Of a stretch of 64,000 nt of DNA, positions 39,848 to 52,625 are shown piece after piece. The stretch's first letter is position 1. Each line of letters starts with the position of its first letter. The DNA lies in contig JAZARR010000145.1 of NCBI GenBank assembly GCA_037389465.1, forward strand, positions 37,529 through 101,528, given 5' to 3'. The DNA is from Baylisascaris procyonis. Lineage: Eukaryota > Nematoda > Chromadorea > Rhabditida > Ascarididae. The translations under genes and the position numbers were made by a program. Under the pieces are notes generated by a model. It did not search any database, was not told where the DNA came from, and saw only the letters and a list, made by a program, of their open reading frames with translations.

Positions 39848-40046
39848 CATAGAGTCTCAAGATTCTCAGAGGCAGGTGGCAGATCGGTGTCGTAGAGCTT
39901 GTACACACGTCCCATCAACGACACAACACGATCCAAAAAGCACGCAGCCGCATCCGCGTCGTTGTTCCATGCAGCGAAACCAGCTCCAAACGGTTCAACA
40001 AGAAGCCCAAACACAAGTGTGCATCGGCAGAAATTCTGTCGAAGCT
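39848..40046 (-). CDS. Candidate exon, GC-rich, 65 open codons
   Basis: Acceptor AATGTTTGCAG and donor CTATG|GTGAGT are strong. With two leading bases 65 codons are open; the other frames have stops. It includes LVEPFGAGFAAWNNDADAAA, then FLDRVVSLMGRVYKLYDTDL. GC is well above the flanks. One of the best-supported exons in the window, but I do not recognise the family. Confidence 0.65.
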
Positions 40047-41734
40047 CTGCAAACATTCCGGCAATTTAAGCCATTTGTAAAATAGTACGATTTAATAGTA
40101 CCGTATAGCGATGCAGTCATGTCTACTTTGAGGAGAGAGGCGATAAAAAGAGAAGGCAATTAAAGACATCTCTCTCTCCCATTCCCTGAATCTTGAAGCA
40201 CTCGGGCATCTTAAACATAATGAACCACTTCGATGTGTGCTCCTCAAAATCGAGTGGTCTACTAATGTAATTCGGGGACGTTTTCCCCCTGTTTTATAGT
40301 AACCTTAAAGGTATATCTGTGGCCTAGAATTACACAAATTCCATAACTAAGTTCCATAACTAAACAGTACTGCAAGTTAATCCCTATTAAAATCATAAAA
40401 TGAGTGGAGATTAGGTCGTTTAATTCACAGAAAAATGCATAAGACAGTGTTCTTCCTCACCTCCATAAGGGTCGAATATGTTCTCTACGTTTGGGTGACA
40501 AAATATGAGCCAAGATTAAAATCAAATCGCCTATTCCTCCAATGTTATTTGCTCCCAGCTCGCTTATTTTTTCCTCAAAAGTACTAAACTCGATCTGCCC
40601 CTTGTTATTTTACATGAATAGATCGAACAGCATCTCACTCCTTCATAAAATTTTATCCCCCTTCCATCTATCCTCTCAAAGAAAATTTTTCACGACAGAT
40701 ACTTAAGACAGAAATGGTATTAACTTTCGATGCACAATAGCCATGAAATACTTAAGACGGATGTAAAAAAAGTAAAGAATGCCTTAAAAGTTTCTAAAAT
40801 AGCCTTAGAATTTACAGAATACTGAAGCAAAACGTGAAATTAACCCAAAGAAGGAAGCGAATAGATGATGCAAATTCACTTCATCAATAATCATTATGCA
40901 CTCTCTTCATACAAATTAAAAACACTTCGATAAGCACCAATCAGCTTGCGCACGTTTGCAGCTTTACTAACGTAAATATAGAAATAAAACTACCAGCCCA
41001 CTTAAATGTTTTTTCGTCTTATTATGATAAGCTTAGTTTATAGCGTTATATAGCCAATATTAACCTGTATACATTTAGCTCTAGGGCATATTTCTCATAT
41101 ATCGCAAGAAACGTAAGAGAATCGCCAAGAACAATTCTAACGAATCATCTACTCATTTGCTACCATAGAAAAACGGCTCGAAATTTGTTACTATATCAAC
41201 AGCAACGCTATATCATTATTAAGCTACCTACGTAAACTAGCAGTGTTGAAGTGGTAAGTAAAATGCTTTGTAGAAGGAATGCTTTGTACAAATGATCTTT
41301 AATGAATTGCAAATAAAAAGGTTAATTTTAAGTTTTCCTACTAAGTCAACACTTAGATAACTGTACTAAAAAGTAATACAAAACGATCGAAAGCATTTGA
41401 CGACTGAATGAAACACTCTAAAAAACTTATTCGCTATCCCTAATAAGTCACAAGATGCCAATTTCTTGTTTCAAAAAAAATAAGCAAAGAGATTTAAAAT
41501 CCAACGACGTATCACATTAAACCTTCTAAGACTTGATATTAAGTTGAGAAATGAAAGGAATTCAGCCGATCTCACTCATTTTGCTAAGCCACGAAATAAG
41601 GTCGAAACAGAGGTGGACAAAACACTTCAGCACTAAGGAATGCAGGGGAATACACAAATACAAACTTTTCTCTCCATGAACCGAGACAGGCAGTCAATTA
41701 GAAAAAAAAGTAAGTAAAATATAAGTCAAGTTAC
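40047..41734. other. Presumed intron
   Basis: AT-rich, no defended exon. Confidence 0.45.
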
Positions 41735-41853
41735 CGTCATTGGACTGATAACCATTTCCGGTTTCGAATTGACCGAATCGACATCATATGCGTTCGAAGC
41801 GGCGATCATCACATCAAACACCACTAACGGCATACTGTTGTTCGTATCTCAAG
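41735..41853 (-). CDS. Candidate exon with TGA as its first full codon
   Basis: Acceptor CTATTTTCCAG and donor ATGACG|GTAACT. With two leading bases, codon 1 is TGA and the other 38 are open (MPLVVFDVMIAASNAYDVD then SVNSKPEMVISPMT), with good composition. Neither other frame is open. As at 29250-29355 and 60194-60332, the stop lies next to the acceptor, so a slightly different boundary could explain it. Confidence 0.45.
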
Positions 41854-44585
41854 CTGGAAAATAGGCAATGCGATATCGATATTTTTCAATACTCTTTACG
41901 ACCGTTACAAAAGCTCAGTGCAATAAATATATTCAAGGAATGGAAAAATGGTATTCAGAAAACTTGCGATCAACAACGCATTTACGAGACCAAACGCATT
42001 TAGGATTCATATTACTACCCACCCCACTGCACCACCCATACCATAATCTTCAACGGCGACTATATGAGGCTGCAATATTCTACGATACCGATGCATTCTC
42101 AATAAAATCAGTAGCATTTAGAGAATCGCCTCGGATGCAAACTGCTTTGCAACAATTCACAAGCGTGCAAAACTCGGTAACAATACGCTAACGTCAGACA
42201 AACCAGGTTTCTATAATGGTTTAAACCGAACCAACCAAACTCCAACACTCTTAAAAACTTCAACTGTTGAAATTCTTATCGCAGAGAGCCAAAGTAAGTC
42301 CTGAGATGAAGTTATTTGAGAAATGATGGAAAACTGAGTGGATGAAGTGTTTCGTGTATAAATCAAATAGCGACGAAGTTGAGTCGCCGATCGAAATTAT
42401 ACTCTCAAAAGCGAGCGGCATAAACTGTGAGAATTGCTGCGGTTGCAATCTGTAACCGACAAAAAGCACTAAGTAGCAATTCAATTTTCTTCCTAAAAGT
42501 GAACTCTTTTCAAAAAAAAGGTGTCGAACTAGTTCAGATAAACTGCGTTTATAAAGCTCTCAAGAAAAAGAAAGATAGGTTCACTGGTGGAGAGATTACG
42601 TAGTTAAAAAATCTTAGCAGACGAAAGCAACGATCCATAACTTTCATTTCTCCAAAAAAATGTGGAGCAGTGGAAGACCACTTAAGTGAAAAATGGCTTT
42701 AAATGACGAAGTATGGGTTTTCTGACGAAAAGATTAGGGTGGCTTTGAAAGAAGAGCAGGGGAAATGAAAGGCAGCTCCAGATGCAGAAAAAACATTTTT
42801 TCAATTTGCATTTACAGACATATGCAGCCATCATATATAAGAAAACTTTTAAAGTCGTTGCCAGGATACAAAAGTGCACACTCCCATATTTGACTTTACT
42901 ATGGCCTTGTGATTTCTTCGGACTAAAGGTTCAATATAGCTTCTGCCATGCACCCTTGAACTGCGCCCTTGAACTGCTGCTAACCATGAAATTTAACACA
43001 CAGCCTTCAAATCTTATATCAAAAGTAACTCCGCATTAATTGTAATCAGCACTACTCATTGGCATTCGTTGCAATTTTTTCACTGAAATACCACATTATA
43101 GAATTAGAAGATATAAGGATGAGCAATATAGGGCGCAAAAAGATGACTCCTGCAATGATTCTTAATGATATAGGGTACTATCTCTTCAGTACAACTAACT
43201 ATTCAATGCGCACCTTTTGGCCAATAAAGGATACAGTAATGCCTTTACATCAATCAATAATGTTCACTAATAACACAACTTACAACAAGGTGTATTGTTT
43301 CCGCTAAGTCGACGTTCTCAATGATAAAAGCATTGTTCAAGCCGACAGCAATCCTCTGAACTTGCAATGCCAACGATCATGCCTAAACGACCAAAAATTG
43401 AGCATTACCTTCAATGAAATCCTAACTGCTTATAAACTCCATCGGTTTCTGAAAGGAGGTGGATTCAGAAGAGACTGATGGAGACGGATGAGAGAAAGGG
43501 TTGGGGTGTCTGTTTTTGTTTCTCAAACCCAAGTAAAATAGAACATTAGCATGCAACGCAATGGATTTCAATAATTTTTAGCGTCTAAAATGATAACTAC
43601 ATCTAAGTGCAAAATTCATCTGCAAAAAGTTTCATACTAAACTTAGACCATTATATCAGCAATTTCCATTTCATAACTGCGTTCAGTGATTCTCGAATGT
43701 TGAAAGTCCCCGGCATACAAGTAAACGCACATATAAGCAGATACAAAGCCACCCGCAACGCGCTTTGCCGGCGCACTTCTTCAAAACCACAAACAATTCA
43801 AGCAAAACTACATGAAGTTTTCCTTGAACAACTTGATCAAATATGAATATTCGCATCTTAACACTCAAATAATACTAGTATCGACCGATTTCGAAATGGA
43901 AGGAAGACTTGTTCTTGAAGAATGTGAGATGTTAGTTCAATGAAGTGGATGATATGAATGCCTGATATGTGCTGAAGCACATTTCTTCAGGATGCCATTC
44001 ATATCATCAAATTAAATGCGCACTCATAGTACTGCATCATCGTGACACTTCAAAATTATAGCTTTTATTGAACGCCATAAGTGAGTTAGTACAATATACG
44101 ATAAAGAGTACTGAACAATACAAGTAAGAGAATGATGAGCGCATTGTTAATATGGTTACAATAGATTATAAGCAACGTAGGTAAGTGAAAGAGAACAATT
44201 TCTGTTAGAGACAATAAATCACAAGACGCTAAACTTGAATACAACACAAAATGCATATTAATATAGATAGTAGACATATTTATTTCATACAAATAACTCT
44301 ATATGCTAGGAAGGCAACAAAGAACGTAGAGACTATATGAGGTAGACAACAGTGTTCTTCCCTAAATAGATGGGATTTCCCGTTCTTCCCACACCATAAA
44401 TAAGAACTCTATAAAGATATATTAACAAATTTTTTTCCCCCGATTCAAGAGTCAACCCAGAATCCACTTAGCTTTATGAAGCAATGGCTGACCCTAATAG
44501 GAGACTCATGAACAAAAATACCCCAACACTTTGAAACATAGACGCTATTGACGACGAGGAAATAAAAGCATAAAAAATCTCCAAC
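41854..44585. other. Presumed intron with a hairpin
   Basis: AT-rich. A cysteine-rich minus-strand frame near 43760-43800 lacks splice support. The hairpin at 43948-44008 lies here. Confidence 0.4.
43948..44008. repeat. 61-bp imperfect palindrome (nested hairpin)
   Basis: Outer arms GATGATATGAATG and CATTCATATCATC enclose an inner perfect palindrome ATGTGCTGAAGCACAT-like segment, so the whole could fold as one long hairpin. May be a remnant of a foldback element. Confidence 0.8.
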
Positions 44586-44674
44586 TTGTGAACTCCATAT
44601 AACGGTCGATTCGAGCTTGCCGATAGTGGTCCAGGTTTTTTCCTGATAAGACCTTCGGTCCGTCATTCGATGAC
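44586..44674 (-). CDS. Candidate exon following the EGF exon
   Basis: Acceptor TTTTGTTTTGTAG; the donor is uncertain (two GTT sites at 44581-44593). Two frames are open: one reads DGPKVLSGKNLDHYRQARID, the other HRMTDRRSYQEKTWTTIGKL. The second would continue the EGF module of 45106-45209 after correcting its frame, with MTDRRSYQ at the place where such modules usually have a sixth cysteine; here that position is Tyr. Tentative. Confidence 0.35.
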
Positions 44675-45105
44675 CTACAAAACAAAACAATAAATACACA
44701 ATATGAATTTTGCAGTCGATCAGCCGTCAAAAGTTTCTACCCTTTTCAAGCAGAAGTCGCAATTAACCCCCATAAAGTTTACTTCTTACTAAAGAAAAGA
44801 TATAAATAGATTCAGAAAGATGAAAGAGGATATTTCGTACTCATAGAGATCATTCGTACTAACGCATCAGACAAGACCTATTTATTAAACGCACTTCAGT
44901 CATACCCTAACTATCCACGAACACAAGAACAATAAAGTGATAACATTAACGCTCGACAACCTTACAATAAATATAATCAGCAAACTTTACTCATAATATG
45001 TAATCGGTAATTTTGGGTGACCTAAAACAACCCCCCCCCCATTCGTCTTTTCAGGAAAGCAGAAGCCTATTTCCACCACCTTTCCCAATTTTACTAAGAA
45101 CTTAC

Positions 45106-45209
45106 TTTCCCATAATAGGTCGATTCCCGCATAGCATCGCAGATGTACCCACCAGGTGTGTGTGTACACTTCTGTGCGCATGTGCCCATCGTTGCGCACT
45201 CATCAACAT
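45106..45209 (-). CDS. Calcium-binding EGF-like module exon, frameshifted
   Basis: Acceptor TGAATTTTATAG and donor GGGAAA|GTAAGT are strong. With two leading bases it reads DVDECATMGTCAQKCTHTPG then GYICD when the preceding exon supplies G. This matches the calcium-binding EGF signature: D-x-D-E-C, then cysteines spaced 5, 3 and 8, then G-Y-x-C. The fifth cysteine is missing in this frame, but a +1 shift right after GYICD gives CYAGIDLLWE, restoring C-x-C-x-x-G. One base thus appears lost near 45138-45140, perhaps GATTGC read as GATGC. Corrected, the exon is phase 1-1, as expected for shuffled EGF modules. Such modules mediate calcium-dependent extracellular interactions (LDL-receptor relatives, fibrillins, Notch). 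The parent gene is not identified. Confidence 0.7.
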
Positions 45210-45289
45210 CTATAAAATTCATTAATAAACTCACTAATATTGGCATAATCTACTAATTTCTCTTAGAAACGAAAAAAGAAATGATTAAA

Positions 45290-45350
45290 TACAATAAATA
45301 AATAAGTAAATAAATAAATAAATAAATAGATAAATTAATTAATTAATTAA
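45290..45350. repeat. (AAAT)n / (AATT)n microsatellite
   Basis: Imperfect tetranucleotide repeats AAAT then AATT. Confidence 0.9.
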
Positions 45351-45984
45351 CAAACTAAACCATACTCTTAGTACCAACAATTGCACACTTAACGATCCAA
45401 ATTTACCACTCTTTTTCAATACCAAAACCTTTATTCCAACAATTCGTTACAACCATTACAAATCTTTCCACTCTATGATTTACCCTCTCATTGAACCCAA
45501 AACCTTTTCACTACGAACGAGAGAAATTTATACCAAAATTTCACAACCATCATATTTCGAACGCCGTTTCATTATTACTCAAAAAAAAAAAAAAAAAATT
45601 TTTAGCATTTTTAATTTTTATACTTTTTAACTCGAAACTAATACCTTAAAACTATTTTTTAATAAGACCCCAATCGTAAACAACTCTTTCGATTGCTTAT
45701 CACATTACAAGTTAAGATTATCCACTCACTCACCGATACAAATTCCTCCCTCGAGGGGGAATCCACGTGGAAAATTGCAATAAATTTACTTCACATCACT
45801 ATCACACACCCATGCGCGCTGATAGCACCTGCTCACATGATATATATTGAATCAATTAAACAGTCACGCTATACTCTGAATGCTAAATTTACCCGCAAAT
45901 ATTTCCCACCGTCTCGGGTATAAAAATCTCTACCTTTGCACTTTTGCATCAGTCCAAACCTTACATAAAACTGTTGTGAAAGAT

Positions 45985-47834
45985 GGGTATTCACTGCATT
46001 GGCTGACAAAGAAAGTAAAAGGCTCAGCAATGCAACCCATAAAACTATCAGTCAAGATTCTCTAAGTAGAGTGCTATTCCCCATTAGTAAGAATGCGATC
46101 ACAACTCTCATAACATTAAAACACCTCTCACCTTTTAACCGCAAATGTAGCACCTTTAATATCATATTTGGGTATTTACTGCATTGGCTGACAAAGGGAG
46201 TAAAAGGCTCAGCAATGCAACCCATAAAACTATCAGTCAAGATTCTCTAAGTAGCGTGCAATTCCCCATTAGTAAGAATGCGATCACAACTCTCATAACA
46301 TTAAAACACCTCTCACCTTTTAACCGCAAATGTAGCACCTTTAATATCATATTTGGGTATTTACTGCATTGGCTGACAAAGGGAGTAAAAGGCTCAGCAA
46401 TGCAACCCATAAAACTATCAGTCAAGATTCTCTAAGTAGCGTGCAATTCCCCATTAGTAAGAATGCCATTACAACTCTCATAACATTAAAACATCTCTCT
46501 TCTTTTAACCGCAAATGTAACACCTTTAATATCATATTTGGGTATTTACTGCATTGGCTGACAAAGGGAGTAAAAGGCTCAGCAATGCAACCCATAAAAC
46601 TATCAGTCAAGATTCTCTAAACAGCGTGCAATTCCCCATTAGTAAGAATGCGATCACAACTCTCATAACATTAAAACACCTCTCATCTTTTAACCGCAAA
46701 TGTAGCACCTTTAATATCATATTTGGGTATTTACTGCATTGGCTGACAAAGGGAGTAAAAGGCTTAGCAATGCAACCCATAAAACTATCAGTCAAGATTC
46801 TCTAAATAGCGTGCAATTCCCCATTAGAAAGAATGCCATTACAACTCTCATAACACTAAAACATCTCTCATCTTTTAACCGCAAATGTAACACCTTTAAT
46901 ATCATATTTGGGTATTTACTGCATTGGCTGACAAAGGGAGTAAAAGGCTCAGCAATGCAACCCATAAAACTATCAGTCAAGATTCTCTAAATAGCGTGCA
47001 ATTCCCCATTAGTAAGAATGCGATCACAACTCTCATAACATTAAAACACCTCTCATCTTTTAACCGCAAATGTAGCACCTTTAATATCATATTTGGGTAT
47101 TTACTGCATTGGCTGACAAAGGGAGTAAAAGGCTCAGCAATGCAACCCATAAAACTATCAGTCAAGATTCTCTAAGTAGCGTGCAATTCCCCATTAGTAA
47201 GAATGCGATCACAACTCTCATAACATTAAAACACCTCTCATCTTTTAACCGCAAATGTAGCACCTTTAATATCATATTTGGGTATTTACTGCATTGGCTG
47301 ACAAAGGGAGTAAAAGGCTCAGCAATGCAACCCATAAAACTATCAGTCAAGATTCTCTAAGTAGCGTGCAATTCCCCATTAGTAAGAATGCGATCACAAC
47401 TCTCATAACATTAAAACACCTCTCATCTTTTAACCGCAAATGTAGCACCTTTAATATCATATTTGGGTATTTACTGCATTGGCTGACAAAGGGAGTAAAA
47501 GGCTCAGCAATGCAACTCATAAAACTATCAGTCAAGATTCTCTAAATAGCATGCAATTCCCTATTAGTAAGAATGCGATCACAACTCTCATAACATTAAA
47601 ACACCTCTCATCTTTTAATCGCAAATGTAGCACCTTTAATATCATATTTGGGTATTTACTGCATTGGCTGACAAAGGGAGTAAAAGGCTCAGCAATGCAA
47701 CCCATAAAACTATCAGTCAAGATTCTCTAAATAGCGTGCAATTCCCCATTAGTAAGAATGCGATCACAACTTTCATAACATTAAAACACCTCTCATCTTT
47801 TAACCGCAAATGTAGCACCTTCAATACCATATTT
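45985..47834. repeat. 185-bp satellite, 10 copies
   Basis: Unit starts GGGTATTTACTGCATTGGCT recur at 45985, 46170, 46355, 46540, 46725, 46910, 47095, 47280, 47465 and 47650, exactly 185 bp apart, about 95 percent identical or better. Units 3 and 5 share linked variants (GCCATT for GCGATC, ACATCTCT for ACACCTCT, TGTAACACC for TGTAGCACC), so blocks of more than one unit have been copied. Repeated open frames on both strands follow the period but 185 is not a multiple of three, so they are by-products, not genes. The array lies in a presumed intron between 45209 and 49693. Confidence 0.98.
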
Positions 47835-49692
47835 CACATCGAATTAAAATATTTTCAAGTCAACAAAACTGCACATAAGCGAAAATATAAGCGACGAACT
47901 ATAGGAAGTAAAAGTGAAGCAAAATGAAGGATGCACTATTGATTAAAATAGATAGGAAGCAGAAATAGAGAGATATGTAAAAAAAAAGAAAAAAACGCGC
48001 ACGGTTCGAACCATAGAGTTCAAGAATATTGAAAATTAAATTGAAAAAATTCCAAAAAAAAAATTAAAAAAAAACAGTTTCTTTGAGAAAAATAAGAAAA
48101 AAGGGATTATATGCGCTTAACCATAGACGATCTCTTAAATAAATAACCCTATGCAAATAAAATTTGCCTATATTTAAACAACAATTTGCATATATTCTTC
48201 GGTGTGAAGAATATACGCAAAAGGAGAACCTATTACCCTTCCCACTCTCTTCTCCAATCCCCCCAAACCCTATTCCCTTCTATTTCTAAATTCATGCCGT
48301 AATCGATGAAATAGTCCAAGCAAAGAAGCACTACTCCAAATTGGCATTTGCTAATTCAACTAGTGCATAAGTCGTTTCAACATGCCAATATTATGACAAT
48401 CAATGCATTCACTGCACTCTCACTTTCTTATTCACTTTTACTATGTAAAATTACTCACAATTTTTACATAAATATATATAAATTTATTATAAAGTTTAAT
48501 GTCTATTTATTTAAATCACAAATTTTGTCATACCCGTTATCTAGGAGTCGACATATTAAAAGAAATTCCTGTCCTCATTCCAACAAAGAATCGTCGGAGA
48601 CATTTCATAACATACACCGACATTACGAAATATATACAAAAAGCAAATGGGAAAGCACAAATTCGGTTTTCTAGCCATTTTAAACTGCATCAAACTATTA
48701 CTAAAGGAGTTCAAAGGAAAAAAAAATCGATTCAATGTCACTAAAAAAACAGATTTCGCGTAATCTTATATATCTATGGTTCGTTTACTACTGCGAGGTG
48801 ATTCCGACGAAAATTATTAGATAACAGGATTGGCGAAGACAGCAACTAGGACATGAACATCACCTCAATGCTATCAGGATACTAAAATTGTTACAACCAT
48901 GCCTAATAAGGCCCTTTGGGGGACCTCAAGCATGCACTGACTCTTGGCCATCTTCAAAGAGGTCCTACCACACTCAAAGTCTCAGGCTCGATCTCGCTTT
49001 CGCTTTAGACCTCTAGAAAAGCAATTGTAGTGCCTCCATCCACAACTTTTTTAATGAAACAGTGAAACTACTGTGAAGAAAACCTTGAGAATCACTGCGA
49101 ATCGACAAACCTTAACCTCGCTTTATTTCTTTTTCTTACAGTCTTTATAGCTCCAAATGTTATAGGTCCCTCGATTAAAACACTCCCTTGTTACTTTCAA
49201 TTTTTTCCTTTTCCACCAACAGGCTTTATCGATGATGAAGAAAGACAAGAATCATCCAGATATTGATATCCTTCTTTATGGATGACTCTCTCTTTCTGTT
49301 TTCTTCTCAACAATTTTGATTTCTTCGATTATACTTGCTAGAAATCTCGAAAAAATAGAACTTATTCAAGTTGGATATTTCTCTCTTGGAGATTATTTCT
49401 TCCTCCTCATTACAAATGAAAATATCACAAAAAAGATCCATTATGTTAATAAATAAAATAAGGATTACACTATCTAAAATAACAAAAAATAATTAATTAA
49501 ATAAACAAATCATTCAATATTTTCATACCAATGACATTATTAAGAATAAAAAAGTGTGCATCAATTCTTTTTTCATGTCTTCGAATCAATCTTTTAATAG
49601 TATTTTTTATTACCTCCGATAAAATAATTAAAATTTTTCTTTAAAAAGGCGAGTCACAACAATATTATTAAAAATAAGAACAAATAACTTAC
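47835..49692. other. Presumed intron
   Basis: AT-rich, with A-rich runs. A splice-bounded segment at 48789-48881 has five stops in its linking frame and is not accepted as an exon. Confidence 0.45.
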
Positions 49693-49729
49693 GCAGTGAA
49701 TTGATGAGCGTAGCGGTCGATGCTTGCTG
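49693..49729 (-). CDS. Candidate 37-bp exon
   Basis: Near-perfect splice signals: ATTTTATTTCAG acceptor and CTGC|GTAAGTTAT donor around a GC-rich 37-mer in AT-rich DNA. All three frames are open (for example QQASTATLINSL). It can join the exon at 50622-50726 in two of that exon's open frames, so the frame cannot be fixed. Confidence 0.45.
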
Positions 49730-50139
49730 CTGAAATAAAATGAATAATGCATTCATCGCCCAAAAAAGGAAGTTCTTTCAAATATCAACAAAAATACAAC
49801 ACTTCCAATTCTTTCACCTCAAATTCCATCGTTTCCCTTTTCTTTTCTTCCTTTTTTCTCTCTCCCTCCCTCTCTCTTCCCTCAATACGCACTCATAAGC
49901 AAGCATATCCGAAACGCTTCAAGTCTATGTGAGAGGAGCATTTCTTTCATCTAAACTAGCATTGAGCAAGTCTTGTGCTTGATAAAATTCAATGTTAAAT
50001 AATAAATGACACTTTACGACAAAAACCATTCTTTTTATTTCCGTATTCTGTACGGTAAATTAGTCAAATTCAGTATATAAAACCCGTCAGAATTACTCAG
50101 TTCAAGAAAACCATTCTGAGAGGATATGAGCGGCATGAA

Positions 50140-50160
50140 GGGGATGGGGAGGGGGAGGGG
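50140..50160 (+). other. G-quadruplex-type motif
   Basis: Four G runs of 4, 4, 5 and 4 separated by AT, A and A satisfy the usual G4 pattern, within a longer purine tract to about 50172. On the minus strand it would be C-rich in a presumed intron transcript. Confidence 0.8.
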
Positions 50161-50621
50161 AGGAAGAGGACGTCTGTATATCTACAACTGTTCCCTTAAT
50201 ATTATTTTTTTCAAAGCTGAAAATCAGATTATAAGGGAAGTTTGGAAAATTACACATTTAAAAGGCACTCTTATTGAAGACATCGAATAAGAGAGAATTA
50301 ACTAGGTAATTCGAATGCCCGCCCTATACATCCCCCATCCTTCACCTCCCCTGCAATTCAGGATTTCCTTTCAATCGCACTTCGTGATTGCAGAAAATAA
50401 AAGCACCTCCCAATTTGGGTGATAAGGAGGATGGTGGGGAGGAGAGGGATGGAGGACCTGAAATTACACATTCATAATCGGGATCATCCACTCCTTCGTG
50501 TCATTTCAACACTCACAACAACTCAATCAAAACATTTTTACTCTTAAATTTCCTTCTAAGTGCAACATCACTACAAAAACTTATAAAAAAAACGGATAGA
50601 AATTATTCAAATATCGCTGAC

Positions 50622-50726
50622 CTGAGGAGAATGCATTCTGCAGCAGAAGAACACGGCGATCCTACGACATCTACGGCTCTCAATTTCGATTGCCTTACTG
50701 GTGTTGATGACATCCCTATAACTTGA
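50622..50726 (-). CDS. Candidate exon, two open frames
   Basis: Acceptor ATTCACCTTAG and donor CTCAG|GTCAGC bound 105 bp. One frame contains MSSTPVRQSKLRAVDVVGSP then CSSAAECILL; the other SSYRDVINTSKAIEIESRR. The first joins 51647-51726 in its fully open frame. Cysteine pattern CSSAAEC is faintly like cysteine-rich EB-type modules but not enough to assign. Confidence 0.4.
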
Positions 50727-51646
50727 CTAAGGTGAATTCGAATGCCACCTGCCTTTCTTCCTCTCTCACTCCCCCCCCCTCGCCTACAGCTCATCCCTTC
50801 CCCCTTTACTGTTCGTTTGGGGCTGAACTTATTTGCCCCTCTTCAAATTCAATAAAATCAATAAAATAAAATCAATAAACGAAATAGGGATGATCAACGT
50901 TGGATGAAGGAATATGACTGGGTGAGAGGACAAAGTAAACGCCCCTTCAGGGTTTAATTTCTCATCGCATTTGCATATATTTTTCAGCATTAGAAATTTC
51001 AAAAGCAAAATGCTTTCATTTATACTGAATTATTTTTTTGCTCTTTTGCATTCGTAAACAAAAATAGCTAGAGAATATCTTCGAAAAAGCGTACATGACG
51101 GATTCCAAAAATCTAAAAACAATGCGTACACCCTTAAACAGGGATGCTGAAAGGCATAGTAAATTTAATAGAACAAGAGTGTCAAGCGAAGCCATTTGAC
51201 CTCTTCTCCTTCCCTCTCCCTTCCCCCACCACTTCATCTTTTCATACGCTCATTTCATTCCATCCTCGCCTTCTAACCTCTTTCCTTCATCCCTTTGTCT
51301 CCCTTTCATCTATCTACCTATCTTTCAAATGATGAAGACAAAAGCAACAGCCCATTCTAGCGGTGATACGCAGTATATACATTGCAACCAATCGTATCAA
51401 CCTGAACGATAATTGAAAATGGGTTTAAACGAGTTAAAAAAAATCAAGTAAATGCACATACATAGAAATTTGAATACTCATAACTTCAACCTTTATAATG
51501 ACTTCATTATGCAGGAGTGCACAAAATTTAGTGATACAAAACGCTCACTAACGTTTACTAATGCGGATTTCATGTTTAGACACCCATTTATGGAATTGCA
51601 AACATATACATAGGCACATACATTTATCAGAGTTCATTCAACTCAC

Positions 51647-51726
51647 GTTTCTGTTGCTAACGTGAACGACAATAATGTGTCCGGAGATGGAATCGGACAA
51701 GTATTATGAAATATACAAGTGATCAA
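51647..51726 (-). CDS. Candidate exon, product unknown
   Basis: Acceptor AAGCCTTTCAG and donor GAAAC|GTGAGT. From the first base 26 codons are open: LITCIFHNTCPIPSPDTLLS then FTLATE. A second frame (DHLYISQYLS..) has one TAA. The donor is strong. Confidence 0.4.
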
Positions 51727-52625
51727 CTGAAAGGCTTTCGAGGAAAACTTATTAGATAAGCACGATCAACAAAGGAAATACTCGAAATCGAACAACTTCA
51801 TCATATATTCAAGGAAGCGCTTTGATTAAATTTGGTCATCGAATAAGTGTAGAGATCAGCATGAATACCGAATAAACAAAAGCCGATTCAAATATCTTGG
51901 GAGAACAATGAATAAATAAAGCACGAATTCAATGAGCAATCGGTCAAAAGTAAGTCTAGAAAGTCCGAAATTGCCTCAATAAACGATTTGCCAAATACAA
52001 TTAACTTATTCAAAAATAACAGCGTACATAAATTTCACTTTAACTAACCAAACAGAGGTCGTGCCAACCACATAAACGCAAGTCGTGCTAATAAAATTTT
52101 CAAAAATTTGACCCAGTTTTCTTAATGAACTGAAAAGCTTCCTAATAAGAAATAAATCCCTTGTCACAATCAAGGGTATTAGAAGGATATATAGCGCTTC
52201 ACAGACAAATACCTCGCATATGAAGGCAATATGACTTTTGAGTACGAAATTTAAAGAAAACTGGCAATTATATCATTCAGTGATATGCCGTATAATCGCT
52301 TCGAAAATTCAAGCAATATTCCACTAAACTAGAACAATAGTTTTTTTTTCTAATATGAGCAGCTGAAGAGATGAAAATCACATTACTTAGGTATCCAATT
52401 ATTATACAGACTACTTAGGTATTCTAATTATCACACAAACCATCAGCTCAAATACTACGATATTCAAGTCCTCTCTCCGTATCGTTCAGCAAACACAATC
52501 CCTCTTTACCAATAAAAAAGCTTATCTCTCATTAGGCTATACAAGTTGGTGCAAGAAGAGCTAGCCAAATAAAATAACATATTTACTAAAGAATAGTAGG
52601 TTGTATAAGGCAATGAACCTCGTCT

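Noticed and set aside
43683..43868. Cysteine-rich minus-strand frame (CAGKARCGWLCIC) as a second EGF module
   Set aside because: It lacks the expected fifth and sixth cysteines and has no convincing splice sites.
45999..47927. Series of 83-codon plus-strand and 62-codon minus-strand frames
   Set aside because: They recur with the 185-bp satellite period, which is not a multiple of three, so they cannot form one continuous protein.
48789..48881. Splice-bounded segment as an exon feeding the EGF exon
   Set aside because: The frame that joins the EGF exon has five stops in 31 codons and the acceptor is weak.
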